Made by a program: the position numbers and the translations under genes
The notes under the pieces: model-generated
What the model saw: only the letters and a program-made list of their open reading frames with translations
What the model was told of the DNA's origin: nothing
Database searches by the model: none
NCBI GenBank assembly: GCA_018806985.1
Contig: JADANN010000391.1
Span: forward strand, 248,001 to 312,000
Length of the DNA: 64,000 nucleotides
Reading direction: 5' to 3'
Source: Angiostrongylus vasorum
Lineage: Eukaryota > Nematoda > Chromadorea > Rhabditida > Metastrongylidae
Part shown: positions 12,201-22,743 of the stretch, one piece after another
Position numbering within the stretch: position 1 is the first letter of the stretch
How the letters are laid out: every line of letters starts with the position of its first letter

Positions 12201-13399
12201 TATCCAAGTAAATAAGTAAGACGTATACGATGTGGGCGTGTAGTGGCATAGAGGAAAAAAGCTGCTCAATAACGACATCAGGATTCCACTTTGAACCGAA
12301 ATATGTCAGCTAGTACTAAACATTATTGATTAAAATGACGTCTAATGGAAGTTCCAGATTTTCGCCAAATCTACCACAACTGCGTTTATTTGATCGCAAG
12401 AATTTTTGGTTTGCTGAAGTACGGACCTATACGTCGTTGATGCATGCAGATTTCATACTTTTAAGCGAACTTTAAAAAAAATGAATTTTATCCCCATTTT
12501 ATCGTTTTAGGGTAAAAAATTATTTAAATTATACGCACGATTTATGGAACCCAGATGTTCAGTTAAGGCGCAGCAACAAAGATAGTTCTATAAAGCGGTG
12601 TAGTTCCAAATTCCTCATGTGAGAAATATTCGCAAGCGGTGGAAAGACCAGCTTTGGATGCTAAATGCCGGAGACGTTTGGGAGTGTAGTATTTAGGACG
12701 TTCGTGGGATCGTGATAACAAGGCGCAACATTATTCCAGGAAGTGAAAAGAGTGGAAAGATGGTTATTCCCTTCTAGTAGTTGGTTGGAAATATTTAAAA
12801 CAAGGTGAAAAAAATGTTGCTTGGTGCCACTGATGAGAGTTTGTTGTGCGGATACTGTATGGTGAAGGATATTTGGTGTAAATGCAGAAGGTGCTGGATT
12901 GGGCACTTTCATCCCTCCACGATGCGATGGCGTTGATGTCGTGTGAATGACATTTTGGATGCTCTTCCCAAGCTAATCGTCCACCTCATGAGGGAATATT
13001 ATCGGAATGAAAGTTTTCTTTCTATAAGTGATAGGCTTAAGTTTTTGAAGGGCGGTCAATATTTTCTGTCTATGCATAATTTCAAGGAACAAATTGTAGT
13101 AATGTAATAGTAGTAATAATACTTACTGTTTACATGAGGGCGGCCATTGTGCCAGAGTCTGCTTTCTGCTAGGGAAGCTTGTTTCATCGCATTAATCTTT
13201 TTTCTGCAGTTCTTGTAATCATCGTTTAGCTTATCCAACAGGCATGCTTCGGTCGCGAAAAAAATTTTTTCGGCAAATGAAAATTTGCAAAAAAAATATT
13301 ACTCAGATAAAGTTTATTGAGTGGTAATGTGACGACCGATTAACCATTATTTGAATTCTAGTCGTTGTAATAAATAAAAGTTATTGCATTGCATTAGGG
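12201..13399. other. stretch without recognised genes
   Basis: It is AT-rich with no SINE head, no transposase block and no exon with credible splice sites that I can see. Confidence 0.4.
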
Positions 13400-13675
13400 C
13401 GCATGTAGCGCAGTGGTCGGAGGAGCCCCATAATACACATGGGATCGATTCCCGTGCCCGTGGCACACCAAGCCTTCTATCCCTCCAGGATCGGTAAATT
13501 GGTACCAGAGATCTCTGGAAGATAATACCATTGGGTCGATACATCGGCAGACCACTGCGAGTCATTGTAAAGGTTGATATGCATTCAATCACCTCTAAAC
13601 GATGTTTAATGAAGTCGAAGGCACGGATGATTCCTGAAGGATAGATCAACGCCGAGAGCTTTACCTCTTTTCATT
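13400..13675 (+). repeat. SINE-1 copy, complete
   Basis: This is one of the best copies. The A-box-like head GCATGTAGCGCAGTGGTCGG precedes a B-box-like GGGATCGATTCCC. The body holds ATCGGTAAATTGGTACCAGA and TCGATACATCGGCAGACCAC. The 3' part has ATGCATTCAATCACCTCTAA, then GATCAACGCCGAGAGCTTTA, and ends in CTCTTTTC. The order of boxes and the spacing fit a tRNA-derived SINE. Confidence 0.85.
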
Positions 13676-13974
13676 TTGATTGTATTGAAGGGGCAAACAC
13701 AGAACCACAATGACAGACTTAGAACAAGCTGAAGAAAACTTCCAAGTGCTGATAGTAACATGTTAACCCATACTTAGATCTAGTTATAAATTAGAAATTT
13801 TGGAAATTACTATGGAATTTTAATCCATATTTTCACAGTAATTCAGGTAAGCTCGGAATAAGCTTCATCAACCAAAATAAAAACGGTAAAAGTTGAACAA
13901 TTCTGTCAACGATAAAGCTTATTTAGACCATTTTCAAAGAAAAAAAATTCCGGTCCTCAGTGATAGTGATAGTG

Positions 13975-14800
13975 TCATTGAAGATCCTTCTTTGTCTTTG
14001 AAGCATTTCTTGTACATGGAGTTATTAAGGAGTTATTAAGGAGCTTCAAGAAGAGGTAGTCAGCAGACGAGAGGTTTGGTTGGTGAAAGTGCTGGATGAG
14101 ACAGAGTCTCGTAGGTCGTTCAATTCCTGCACCTTCGATAGTACCGTAAAGAAGGACTGGTGCCTTCCTGATGGTCAATGCGGCAGCAGCCGAAGTGTCT
14201 GGAGCACTTCGGCAGTTTTTGGACTTATTTCTCCTTCTCCACCGTAACTGCTTCACCCGAATTCAGGAAGCCGTGATGGATTAGGCCAACAGCAAACTGA
14301 GAGTCAGCGTGAGCTTCTTTCGGTTCAACGCTGCTTTTAGGAAGTGCTGCGACACTTCATCGCGGCCCAACCACTGCACTAACCTTCATCGGTCGTCGCA
14401 GAGGATCCACTTCTCGTCACTCATTACAATGGGTAAACGAATCACTGTGTTTGAGCAGAAGAACTGCCGGCGAAATGACAAAACTGCGCTCTCACTGATT
14501 ATTATTCCGTCTGTTAGCACCCATTTGTCGATTTTCTCCGACTTTCCAATGTTTTTTGGGTAACTCGAAAACAATTTAGATGTCGCCCTAACGGGAACTC
14601 TTCAAATCATGATCGCCAGCGGCTGAAACACGTCCGGGACCTCCCTCATCTTCAAGATCGAATTCGCAACGATGAAATTGTTGAAAGCTAGGTTGCACTG
14701 TGCATTTGTTTGCTAACATTACCTTGCCCAGTTATTTCACCAACGTTTAGAAGCGTTTACATTGCGCATATCCGAGTTTGAATCCGCAGGATTTATCGAA
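13975..14800 (-). pseudogene. degenerate mariner transposase
   Basis: On the minus strand, separate frames give mariner landmarks in the right order. RCEFDLEDEGGPGR (about 14690-14630) corresponds to the DLEDxxRSGRP segment, and KSEKIDKWVLTD to the KLxKWVPHxL linker. MSDEKWILCDDR (about 14390-14430) corresponds to the first catalytic block, ending in the conserved DEKW. HFHQPNLSSADYLFLKLLNN (14030-14090) corresponds to HPPYSPDLAPSDYHLF, in which the third catalytic Asp normally sits. The middle HDNARPH block is not visible. Several frameshifts and the changed PDLAPSD motif (PNLSSAD, Asp lost) make this a dead copy. Confidence 0.8.
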
Positions 14801-15484
14801 ATTTTGACAACAGATGTTCCAGCACTTAAAGTTTGTCAAAAAACACAATTTGTATTCTAATTAACTATAAGAAGCAAAAGTGGACAAGATGAGCTTAGCA
14901 ACGATGTATAGTAGCACCCACCCAACTATGCATTGCCGAAACCATCGTGTTCTAAGGACGGCTCGGCTGTTCAGTTGCTTTCATGTACGAAATACGAACT
15001 TTGACGCAAAAAATTGAGGACGTACACTTCATAGACCTCAGAATTGAGAACTTCAATGTAATGGAATGCCAATAATTACCATGTTTGGCCATGGTCTATA
15101 AACTCATTTGGCTTTTTATTCCAGTTAATAAAGTTCAGTTTGAGCCCAGATATATCAGCTTATAGAAGCTGATCGTTTTCGTTGTATCAACGGTGCCAAA
15201 GCTTTTGCACTTCTTTGTCGTCTGACGTATTGAAGGGGAATTAGCGGTTACATGAGAAGTATCACATGCTTCATGCACCGAAGTTGACATTTTGTGATTA
15301 AAACCGAACGAAGCATACGAACTGAAAATTTCTGAGTATTAACTAATCCAAGTGGGATTGTTCTTGCTTTAGCGCATAGTTTTATGGTCTTTTTAGAAAA
15401 TTAATTTCGCCGAGCTTAAAGAATTTGAAAAGAGGGACGGCAAGGAAATTTCGCAACTTGCAACTTGACAAGGAATGGGACGGA

Positions 15485-15847
15485 TTAATGCGCTTCGGTG
15501 CCCGAAGCGGTAACGGCAGCATTGAGTGATTGGCACGAAGAACTCAAGATGGCAAGCTGCCCAGCGAATGAATCCGCTAGGTCACAGATTTCCTGTGAAG
15601 ATTGGATGTCGTTCATCGTCAAGAAAATTCTCTGATCCACCAAGTTGACATCATACGTCGGCTTTTTGAGAAATCCACACATGGGAATGGTAACAGGATT
15701 CATTGTAAGGAGCCTGGATACAGCAGAGGGTAAATGTATCGGTGTCGATGCAAGAAGATTGAAGAAGTCGATAAATGTTCTACAAGTGTTCCGATCTATT
15801 TTAGGTGGAATGAACAATGAATTTTGAAGAATTCGAATTAAAAACAT
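15485..15847 (-). CDS. unrecognised 120-codon open frame, candidate exon
   Basis: An open frame of 120 codons begins with ATG at 15847 and ends TAA at 15485. An acceptor-like ATTGTAG precedes the ATG directly on the minus strand. The product has no clear signal peptide or repeat. It is fairly neutral and includes LTMNDIQSSQEICDLADSF and a Ser/Ala-rich end. I recognise no family. It lies in a stretch (14.8-16.1 kb) otherwise free of identified repeats, which is the main reason not to dismiss it. It may equally be a chance open frame or a piece of an unidentified transposon. Confidence 0.25.
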   Translation of the reverse strand: MFLIRILQNSLFIPPKIDRNTCRTFIDFFNLLASTPIHLPSAVSRLLTMNPVTIPMCGFLKKPTYDVNLVDQRIFLTMNDIQSSQEICDLADSFAGQLAILSSSCQSLNAAVTASGTEAH

Positions 15848-16189
15848 CTACAATGGCTCGAAAATTCCTGCATATACCTCGGTTAAATCGATGAGGTTTG
15901 ATCAGATCAAAAAAGGTTGCTCGTGTCCTGTATGTTTCTTGTACTTCTTCTCTTACTACCTCTTCTCTCTTGGTTCATTCTTTCTCACTATGAAAGATTT
16001 TGAAAATTACAGTGTTTTTAAAAAGTCCCCAGTTCGATTATAATCGCGCGCACAAGTGAAACTTTCCAAAATCTCGTTTATGTCATTGATTGTTCAGCTT
16101 AGACTAGGTTAGTACTGGTTTTTTATGTGTATCTTTCCCCTCTTATTTCTTTATCTCTCAAAAAAAAGCGGAAAGGCTTTTTTTCAAAA

Positions 16190-17110
16190 CATCTGCTTTC
16201 GTAGCAGCTTTCAGATGAAGAGAGGTCATCCTGCAGTGCGCTTGACACCCCGAGGAATCCAGTCACTATCGGCTCTTGTCCATCAGTTGTCGTTTATACG
16301 CATTCCATGTCCGGCCCATCTCATCTTCGACTCCTTAGCGTACAGAACGGCATCTTTGATTTTTGATCACTGACGCAGGTCGGAGCTTCCGATATTTTTT
16401 TAGCTGTGTGACAAAGGGATACTCTAGCATCGTCCTTCCGTCTGTGCGCTCAATAACGATCTTTCATCCTGCTTATGCAGCGAGCAGGTTCCCGACGCAC
16501 ACGTTAAGGCAGGAAAATACCGTCGAGTCGAAAAGGTGGGCACGGAGTCAGGTGTTCTTTGTTCTCTTCACTACATCCTCGATGCTCTTGAAAGCTTCCC
16601 AAGCCGCTCATTTCCTTCTGCTCAACTCTGGAGTTAAGTCGTTCAACATGTTGATTTCCCGACTTGGATAGACATAACTGGAGCATTCGGAGATATTCGT
16701 TCCGTTGAGCGTGAATGGGGCATACGAAACCAATCCGTTCCTCACGAACATCGTTTTTGTGAGATTTAGTTGAAGACCAATCCTTCCAGAGGCTTTATCA
16801 AAGTCGGCCAGCCTACGTTCCGCTTGGCTAAGGTTTGGTGTTACAAGGACGATGTCACCAGCAAAGCGAAGATGATGTAACTGCCGAAAATCGGTTTTCA
16901 CTCCCATATTATCCCATTCCAATGTTCGCATGACGCTCTGGAGGGTGCTCTTTTGACGTCAATGTTAATATCGTTGTAGAAATGGTGATATCATAGTTGT
17001 GAAAATTTTTGTACATCTCATGAAGATTCTTTATGTACTGAGTAGGGACTTCCAGACTAACAAGATCTTCTATGATTACTTCGATCTCTTGGTTGAACAG
17101 GAAATTGTGA
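16190..17110 (-). mobile_element. RTE-type LINE fragment, minus strand
   Basis: The minus strand reads reverse transcriptase pieces. EVPTQYIKNLHEMYKNF (about 17040-17090) is followed, after a deletion, by LEWDNMGVKTDFRQLHHLRF at 16860-16920. The catalytic FADD is changed to FAGD. Next are VTPNLSQAERRLADFD, IGLQLNLTKTMFVRNGLVSY, FTLNGTNISECSSYVY and LNDLTPELSRRK (to 16608). The C-terminal region continues, broken, to about 16190. The protein is closely related to that of the copy at 1830 and better preserved. The copy is 5'-truncated and dead. Confidence 0.88.
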
Positions 17111-17149
17111 GTTTTCGAAAAATAATGCCATATTTGGTAATCTAACCAT

Positions 17150-17560
17150 CTCAGATGTTCGCAAACTTGGACACCGGCCCAGAACGAACCACTATTTCTC
17201 TTTTCCGGGGGCCTCCCCGCATTACTCGTTGCTCCTTGGAGGCCATCGAACTGGCTCGGTGTCCAAGTGCAGATCCCAGCACTTTTCATGCTCGATTCGC
17301 TTCCTCGCATCCATTGCCAACAAAGATCTTCCATCTTTTTGCGTGTTGCTTCGGTTGCTGTTTTCGAGCAATTCACGCTAGTGTCCTGAGATTGGCGGGC
17401 TGGAGCGTTTTAAATTGGATTGCGGAGAGTGATTCTTTTCCCCGACAAGCCCGGTACCAATTTCCCGCTTCTGGAGGGGCTTGGTTGCAGAGAATGGAAT
17501 TGAAGTAACACCATGCTCGTGATGACGCACATCACTACCACTATGCTGTCCGCCCCGTTC
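17150..17560 (-). repeat. SINE-2 copy, minus strand, next to the RTE fragment
   Basis: On the plus strand the reversed family reads CAGATCCCAGCACTTTTCAT, CGCTTCCTCGCATCCATTGC, TGTTGCTTCGGTTGCTGTTT and CCGACAAGCCCGGTACCAAT. It ends with the head, whose minus reading contains AGCATAGTGGTAGTGATGTG. The 155-codon minus-strand frame that runs through both this SINE and the RTE fragment is a chance fusion. Confidence 0.75.
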
Positions 17561-17624
17561 ACTAAGTGTTACCGTTCAGATTTTAATATGCAGTGGAAGC
17601 GGAGCGTCATAAGCAATATCAACC

Positions 17625-17813
17625 ATGAAAGTGTCATTCAGACTGATAGTGGCCGCACTCATTATAGCAGCTTTTCCCTATTTAGCTTTTAAATGCATGG
17701 CAAAGCCGCCAAAACAAATATTGATCGAGAAACATGACGTTCTGCAGTACGGTAATGAGCCAGATTATCTCGTCCATACACTTCAGATTCTTTTTCAGCA
17801 TACAAGAGGTTGA
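17625..17813 (+). CDS. candidate first exon of a membrane-anchored or secreted protein
   Basis: The 62-codon frame starts MKVSFRLIVAALIIAAFPYL, a typical N-terminal hydrophobic segment of about 16 residues after a single Lys and Arg. It continues with a more polar segment (KPPKQILIEKHDVLQYGNEP). A possible donor TACG/GTAATG lies inside it near 17750, so the coding part may end there. I do not recognise the family and no second exon is evident nearby. The signal-peptide-like start and the lack of overlap with a repeat are the only support. Confidence 0.3.
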   Translation: MKVSFRLIVAALIIAAFPYLAFKCMAKPPKQILIEKHDVLQYGNEPDYLVHTLQILFQHTRG

Positions 17814-17939
17814 TAAATATTTTTTTTATACGGACAACGTCACCTATGTTTAATCGTCAAAATTTTTTACCAGCATTTTGGTCGAAGAAAATTTATTGAT
17901 TATTCACGTAGGAGTTAAGAGAAAGCCGGTTTAGTGATT

Positions 17940-18200
17940 TATCCTATCCATAGTAGTTTGTCAGCATTTGGACAGATGTGCACGCTGGCGTTATCGTAAT
18001 GAAACACTACGCCACTGCGACTTGTCAGCTCTGATAGCTTTGATTCCATAACTTCCATCAGATTTGCCATTTAGGACCAGCACTTCTCTATATTGATGAT
18101 GTAGATTTTGTGATATCAATTCTGGATAGACAACTTCGTTGTAATGCCATTATAAAATCATTATCACCTTATTGCAGTAGAACATTCTTCTCAGGTGATT
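17940..18200 (-). pseudogene. mariner-like transposase fragment
   Basis: The minus strand reads SGVVFHYDNASVHICPNADK near 17960-18020. This matches the second catalytic block of mariner transposases (GVVFHHDNARPH, with the catalytic Asp kept). Upstream, SPEKNVLLQ (near 18185) would be the PKKxLLSVWWD block. Stops interrupt the frame between them. It is a short dead fragment. Confidence 0.5.
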
Positions 18201-18261
18201 TGAGGGACACATTCCGAACACTGGCTGGCATCACTACTAGAACAGCTCTCAGTTTCTAAGT

Positions 18262-18475
18262 GAGGGTCGGTGATAATGCAGCGGTTAGCCGTGCAGTCGA
18301 TCGGGAAGCAAAGGTCCTTGTTCGATCCCCGCCCCAATATTCTTTCCCACTCCACGTGGGAATGCCTTAACCCTGCTATCTCCAAGATTGAAGGAGGATT
18401 CTTCTTTGGCCATAGACCCTACAATGTTTTTGAGCCGTGCTGCACTACGTCTGAGTTTGAATTCGCACAAGCAAA
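18262..18475 (+). repeat. tRNA-headed SINE of a further family
   Basis: GATAATGCAGCGGTTAGCCG is a good A-box head and CTTGTTCGATCCCCGCCC a good B box, about 45 bases apart, as in tRNA. No acceptor stem can be drawn around them, so this is a SINE head or tRNA pseudogene rather than a tRNA gene. The body that follows does not match SINE-1, -2 or -3. Confidence 0.5.
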
Positions 18476-18929
18476 TTTGTCCAAATTTCTGTTCCGAAAT
18501 CTGAAATTCTAATCTACAAAAAAGTTATTACTCAACTTTTACAATTCAGTTATGCAGTGTGAAGGTCATGAAGTAGACTTTTCAATGTTACCTAAGAGTA
18601 CAGCAATCGGAAAAAAAATTAGCTGCATAAGAAAATAGAATTACAAATAGGATATTAAGCACCGAACAACTTAGTAGTGCATACTACTACGTAACATCTT
18701 TGTACTAGGATTTATATCAGAACAAAGCAGAATAGAATGTTGGAAGCTGCACGGAAAAGAACCAACCTGAAAAAAAATACCGTCGGGGGCCTTATTATTC
18801 GACCACAATTTCCTCGAAACGCTATACACAGAGACACACGAATGACATACAGAGTTATACACATCATAACAGTTACAGATACACTTAAAAACAAATCATT
18901 GTCAACGGATATCTTATCAACAGCAACCG

Positions 18930-19140
18930 CCTTGTATAAAAAGGACACTGCCGGGTGTGCTTGCTCATTCGTGCGGTGTTCACTGAAGAAGATCCGGTCT
19001 CGGTACGACAACGAAGGCGCTACTTCGACACAACGAACCACTATGGGCCACCGACACGAGTCATCGGCTGTGATGAAGACGAAGACGTCGAAACGTTAGC
19101 TGAAATAAACACATTTATCAACCTCGTGTAAGCCCAACAA
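18930..19140 (+). mobile_element. Penelope-like terminal repeat remnant
   Basis: TATAAAAAGGACACTGCCGG followed by a TTCACTGAAG stretch resembles the promoter-like block at 33990. A hammerhead-like motif lies at 19066-19100, then AAATAAACACATTTATCAAC and CTCGTGTAAGCCCAACAAA. The tail (ATCAACCTCGTGTAxGC) recurs after the motifs at 41920 and 61690. I assign it to Penelope-like elements because the same kind of motif flanks GIY-YIG remnants at 36 and 41 kb. Confidence 0.5.
19066..19100 (+). ncRNA. hammerhead-ribozyme-like motif, variant 2
   Basis: Stem I strands are GGCT and AGC, the core reads GTGATGA where the consensus is CTGANGA, stem II is GACG/CGTC, and GAAAC is followed by the triplet GTT. 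The single core change (C3 to G) is expected to harm cleavage. All other helices are intact. Confidence 0.5.
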
Positions 19141-20094
19141 ATTAAAAAACATATTACACACAGAGTTAATTTCTCATGACAGTGAAAATGCGGCTCAGAA
19201 AAAGGTGCTTATTTGGAGAACGTTTCCTCTTGCCAAAGTAGTCTTGTACGCACGGCTTCTTCAGATGGCAACATAGGTTACCTTTAAAAATGTTTAGTGC
19301 TCATATCAGTTGCAACGCTGTTCGGCAAGTGTTATCGGCCACACTGTCTCTCATTTGATTCTCATTTTGCAAGCCACACAGATTTTTTTCTCTGCAATTT
19401 CACAAACCCTTTTCCGAACTTTGACATGAAAAATTTCCAAATGTTTGATCACCCCATACGCTTCATCAACTTTGCTGGTTAATTAGATGGCATTTCGTTC
19501 CTCCTTACTTGTTAAAATACCCAGTAAAGTAAAGTATAATTGAAAAAAATCGTGAAACAGTCAAGTTTAACAATGAACAAAGGTTAAAATGTAAAACAAT
19601 GACGTTAATTAAGTGAAAGAGACTGTAAAGAATGGAGTTTAAGCTGTAACACAAACAATTCCTTAGACTATTAAGCTAATTAATGCTGAGGTTAAATGAC
19701 GTTCGGTTTGAAAATATAAAAAGTGAAATTGACGAAAAATATGGCGCTAGTCTTACTTTGATAGCAGCATCAAAAAATGTTACCGTAGATATCAGTATGA
19801 CGGAAAATACGACGAAACAAGTGATTTTTCCAGTGAATACATGACTCGAAACTCTTCATAGTGCAGGAATAGGAGAAATTTATTTCGAAGCAGGACCAGC
19901 AGAACTTACCAGATGCTTGAAGACGTAAAGACTTGAAAAACTCATTCTGAAGTATAAGAGGTCTCTTGTAAAAGTTGGAATTCAGAACGATGTTAAATTC
20001 TGCCGGTGAGAAGATGGCGCTGTTGGATAAGTCCTGAGCGACGGCAGAGATGAGGTGGACTTGGTTTTTCTTGGCGAACTTCACTTCGTTGCTG
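19141..20094. other. stretch without recognised genes
   Basis: It is AT-rich and I see no supported exon. A minus-strand frame at 19770-20084 (MKFAKKNQVHLISAVAQDL) has no motif that I can name. Confidence 0.35.
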
Positions 20095-20200
20095 AGATAT
20101 TTCCAAAACCAATTATCTCGGCATCATTGCAATTGTATTTCACACAATACTGTGCCATGAGAAAATAATAGGCAGTAAATAGAAAGTCAAACATTGGACC
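20095..20200. mobile_element. fold-back element fragment
   Basis: GAGATATTTCCAAAACC, then a TTGTATTTCACACAATAC segment and AATAATAGGCAGTAAATAGA, match the outer arms of the fold-back family (compare 6107-6165 and 7322-7378). The inner blocks are missing. Confidence 0.5.
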
Positions 20201-20644
20201 TTCGCATTCTTATAAATCGACGTAAAGCAGATCCTGCATATTGTGTTGCTGTTTTACCGTGTTGCTGTTAAGGTGATGAGGAGTGGATAAAAACGACTTT
20301 TAATGCAGAGTGTAGAAAGCAGTCAGTTTGCTTCCTTGTGTGAGAAAAAAGGAAAAAGCTCTTTATTCAAAGAAGAGCTTTGCGGACTGGACTTCGTTCC
20401 CACAAATTGTTCCTCTAAAAAATGTTTTCCTTTTTACTCCAACATTGACGGAATGTTTTCGTTTTATCATCCAATATCTCCCACATTATAGGAGATTGAT
20501 TGTTTTTCCAACGTGCTGACATAGAGATGATAGGAATCCAAAGCGTTTGAAGTATATTGTAAAGCTGCTACTCTTGTGATCTCGTCCTGTCCATGTAGAA
20601 AACAGTGCGGCAACGTAAATATACTGCAGTAGTTGGAACAAAAG

Positions 20645-20760
20645 GGCGCGTATAGAGCAGTGGAAACGGTGCCCCGCGATAGACACGTGGACGAGGAATC
20701 GTTCTTGCAACCCTGTTCACCAACCCCTTCATCCCTTCGGGGATGACCATGGTAAATCAT
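20645..20760 (+). repeat. SINE-1 related head
   Basis: GCGTATAGAGCAGTGGAAAC is A-box-like, and GATAGACACGTGGACGAGGA leads to a weak B box (AATCGTTCTTGC). CACCAACCCCTTCATCCCTT corresponds to the CCCACCAAGCCTTTCATCCC block of SINE-1. The 178-codon minus frame over this stretch is a by-product. Confidence 0.5.
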
Positions 20761-21069
20761 GTAGAGCATATTGTCTCTTCTACCATAGAATCCACTTTCA
20801 GGTGCACATCGACTCGAAGATTGATCAATGCAAAAAAAGCGCAACGGTTCTATTCCTCTGAAGAAGCGCAGAACAGACTTCTTAACTGTGTTCCCAGACC
20901 TCTTAACCTTGCTTTTCATCTTGTTTTTATTTCGATCTATGAAGAACACCCTCTTTGCGTCTTCATCTTTTGTACGATCCCGATGGCTCAGTGGTGTTGT
21001 CATATCTCTCTACGATTACTGATCCTGCAAGCGCTTTGTCGTTACAGGTGGGTTTGCTTCAGCTAGTGT

Positions 21070-22660
21070 CTTTAAATGAGCGGTATCCATGGTAGCAGTC
21101 ACGTCCACCCTCTTCGACGTCATGACGCTCATTTCCATTGCGAAACTTTGAACACTAATGTTTGCCGGCTTCTCGAACAACTGAAAAGTCGAGGAATCTA
21201 AACATTTATGTAGCTTATGAATAAGCTTTCTTCTCCAAAAACCCTTTTGACAAAAAAGCTCCAATCGAACTTCAGTTTACTTGTGTCGGTTTTCTAAACT
21301 GTTTAGCAACGTCATCTCATGAGTCGCGACCACAATTCATTGCCGCCGTTATTATTTGACAAGTTGAAATCCCGCTACTTGTGAAATCAGTAATATTGGA
21401 TGTTCCGCCTTACGGATAACACCATTGAAGAGCTACGAGTTATTATCATAAGAAATTTAGGGTCAGTCTACTACTCTGCCTCAGTAGGAATTAGTTTCGG
21501 GATAAGGTTTTCATAATGAAAGTTAGATTACGTACTTGAATCACATGTGTACACACCAATTTTCGATCCATTAAGAAATGCTGCAGCAAGTAAATGCACA
21601 TCGGAACGAAATGGAACATCAGAGAAATCCGATTACAATGAGAAGGAAGTCTTGTTCTTGTTGGTAGAATATCGAGTGAATATTTTATTAGAGTGCCTTG
21701 TTCACGCAGCGTTCTTTACTGAACAGTTTATTCCCACTGCTGTGCTTCAAAAACTGTCTAAGAAATAAACGCGTTGGCCATCATCCGCAAAGGTTATGGT
21801 GAAGCAGTGGTTTCGTAGAGCAATTTTTATACCTTGTGTATTTAAAACTTCTGGGACAGTGAAGAATTTTAACAGATCAGCCGTCACATTCCGTTCCTGT
21901 TTGCCACACTTTCCACCACTTTGGGATGCGCAACGAAGCAAAATGACGAAATGCTCAAGCTTTTCGTTACACGAATCGGCGTAGTAACCATGTACAGTAG
22001 AGCTTATAAACTCTTAAGTGGATGCGAAAAGGAAGTGTTCTCGTGTGCAAACGCAGTTGGTTTCGCCCGAGCTAACCAAATCCTGGCATCTTTGTCGGGT
22101 CTGCAAATTTGTACCAAACTTGCCTGAAGAAGAAAAAAAAACACTAACTTGGTACATACCTAATTTCTGAAAAAACCGACTTTTACTTTAGAAAAGGTAT
22201 ACATTTGATGTGACGTACAATTACTCATAAACGGTTCTTTAGAATGATTCTTTAATTAAAGATGGAAGCGTCAGGCGTGGATGAATCGCTGAGGAATGTG
22301 TAATGCATTCGGTTTCATCAAGGATTTGTCCTAACTAATGGCCTGTCTAGGATTAGCTATGTTTCAAGTCACTGTGTTCTTTCGCCCTAGGCAAGTGTGG
22401 CACAAATTTGCCAATCACGAAGCGATTTTGGACATGCTTATCTCTGAAGTTGTGGAGACAACAACAACGTCCATCGCACTGGCACCTCTAGCCACTGTTC
22501 TTCGCATACGAATAGGTTTTACGTTAATACTGGACGGCACGCGATTCTCGTCTCCGGTGATTCTCTGATAGTCTGCATAATAGTTCTAGCGTGATCCAAT
22601 ATTGGAAATATTCCACGTTGTTCACTTTGCAAGAACAAAAAAACACGCACACGTAAAACA
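21070..22660. other. stretch without recognised genes
   Basis: Several short frames (for example 21547-21768 plus and 22338-22568 plus) have neither motifs nor convincing splice sites. A weak SINE-1 tail-like GTGTAATGCATTCGGTTTCA lies near 22300. Nothing else was seen. Confidence 0.35.
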
Positions 22661-22673
22661 TAAAAAGTGAATT

Positions 22674-22679
22674 TTTATT
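22674..22679 (-). terminator. poly(A) signal of peptide gene D
   Basis: AATAAA on the minus strand, 64 bases after the stop codon of gene D. It is the nearest canonical signal. Confidence 0.6.
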
Positions 22680-22743
22680 CCAAGCCTTCAGCTATATCTA
22701 CAATGTGTAATAAAAACTATAGTGGAATAACCATAAACCTTGA

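Noticed and set aside
16909..17376. 155-codon minus frame
   Set aside because: It is a chance fusion of a SINE-2 copy with an RTE fragment.
20467..21003. 178-codon open frame on the minus strand
   Set aside because: It overlaps a SINE-1 related head in antisense and contains no recognisable domain or signal peptide.
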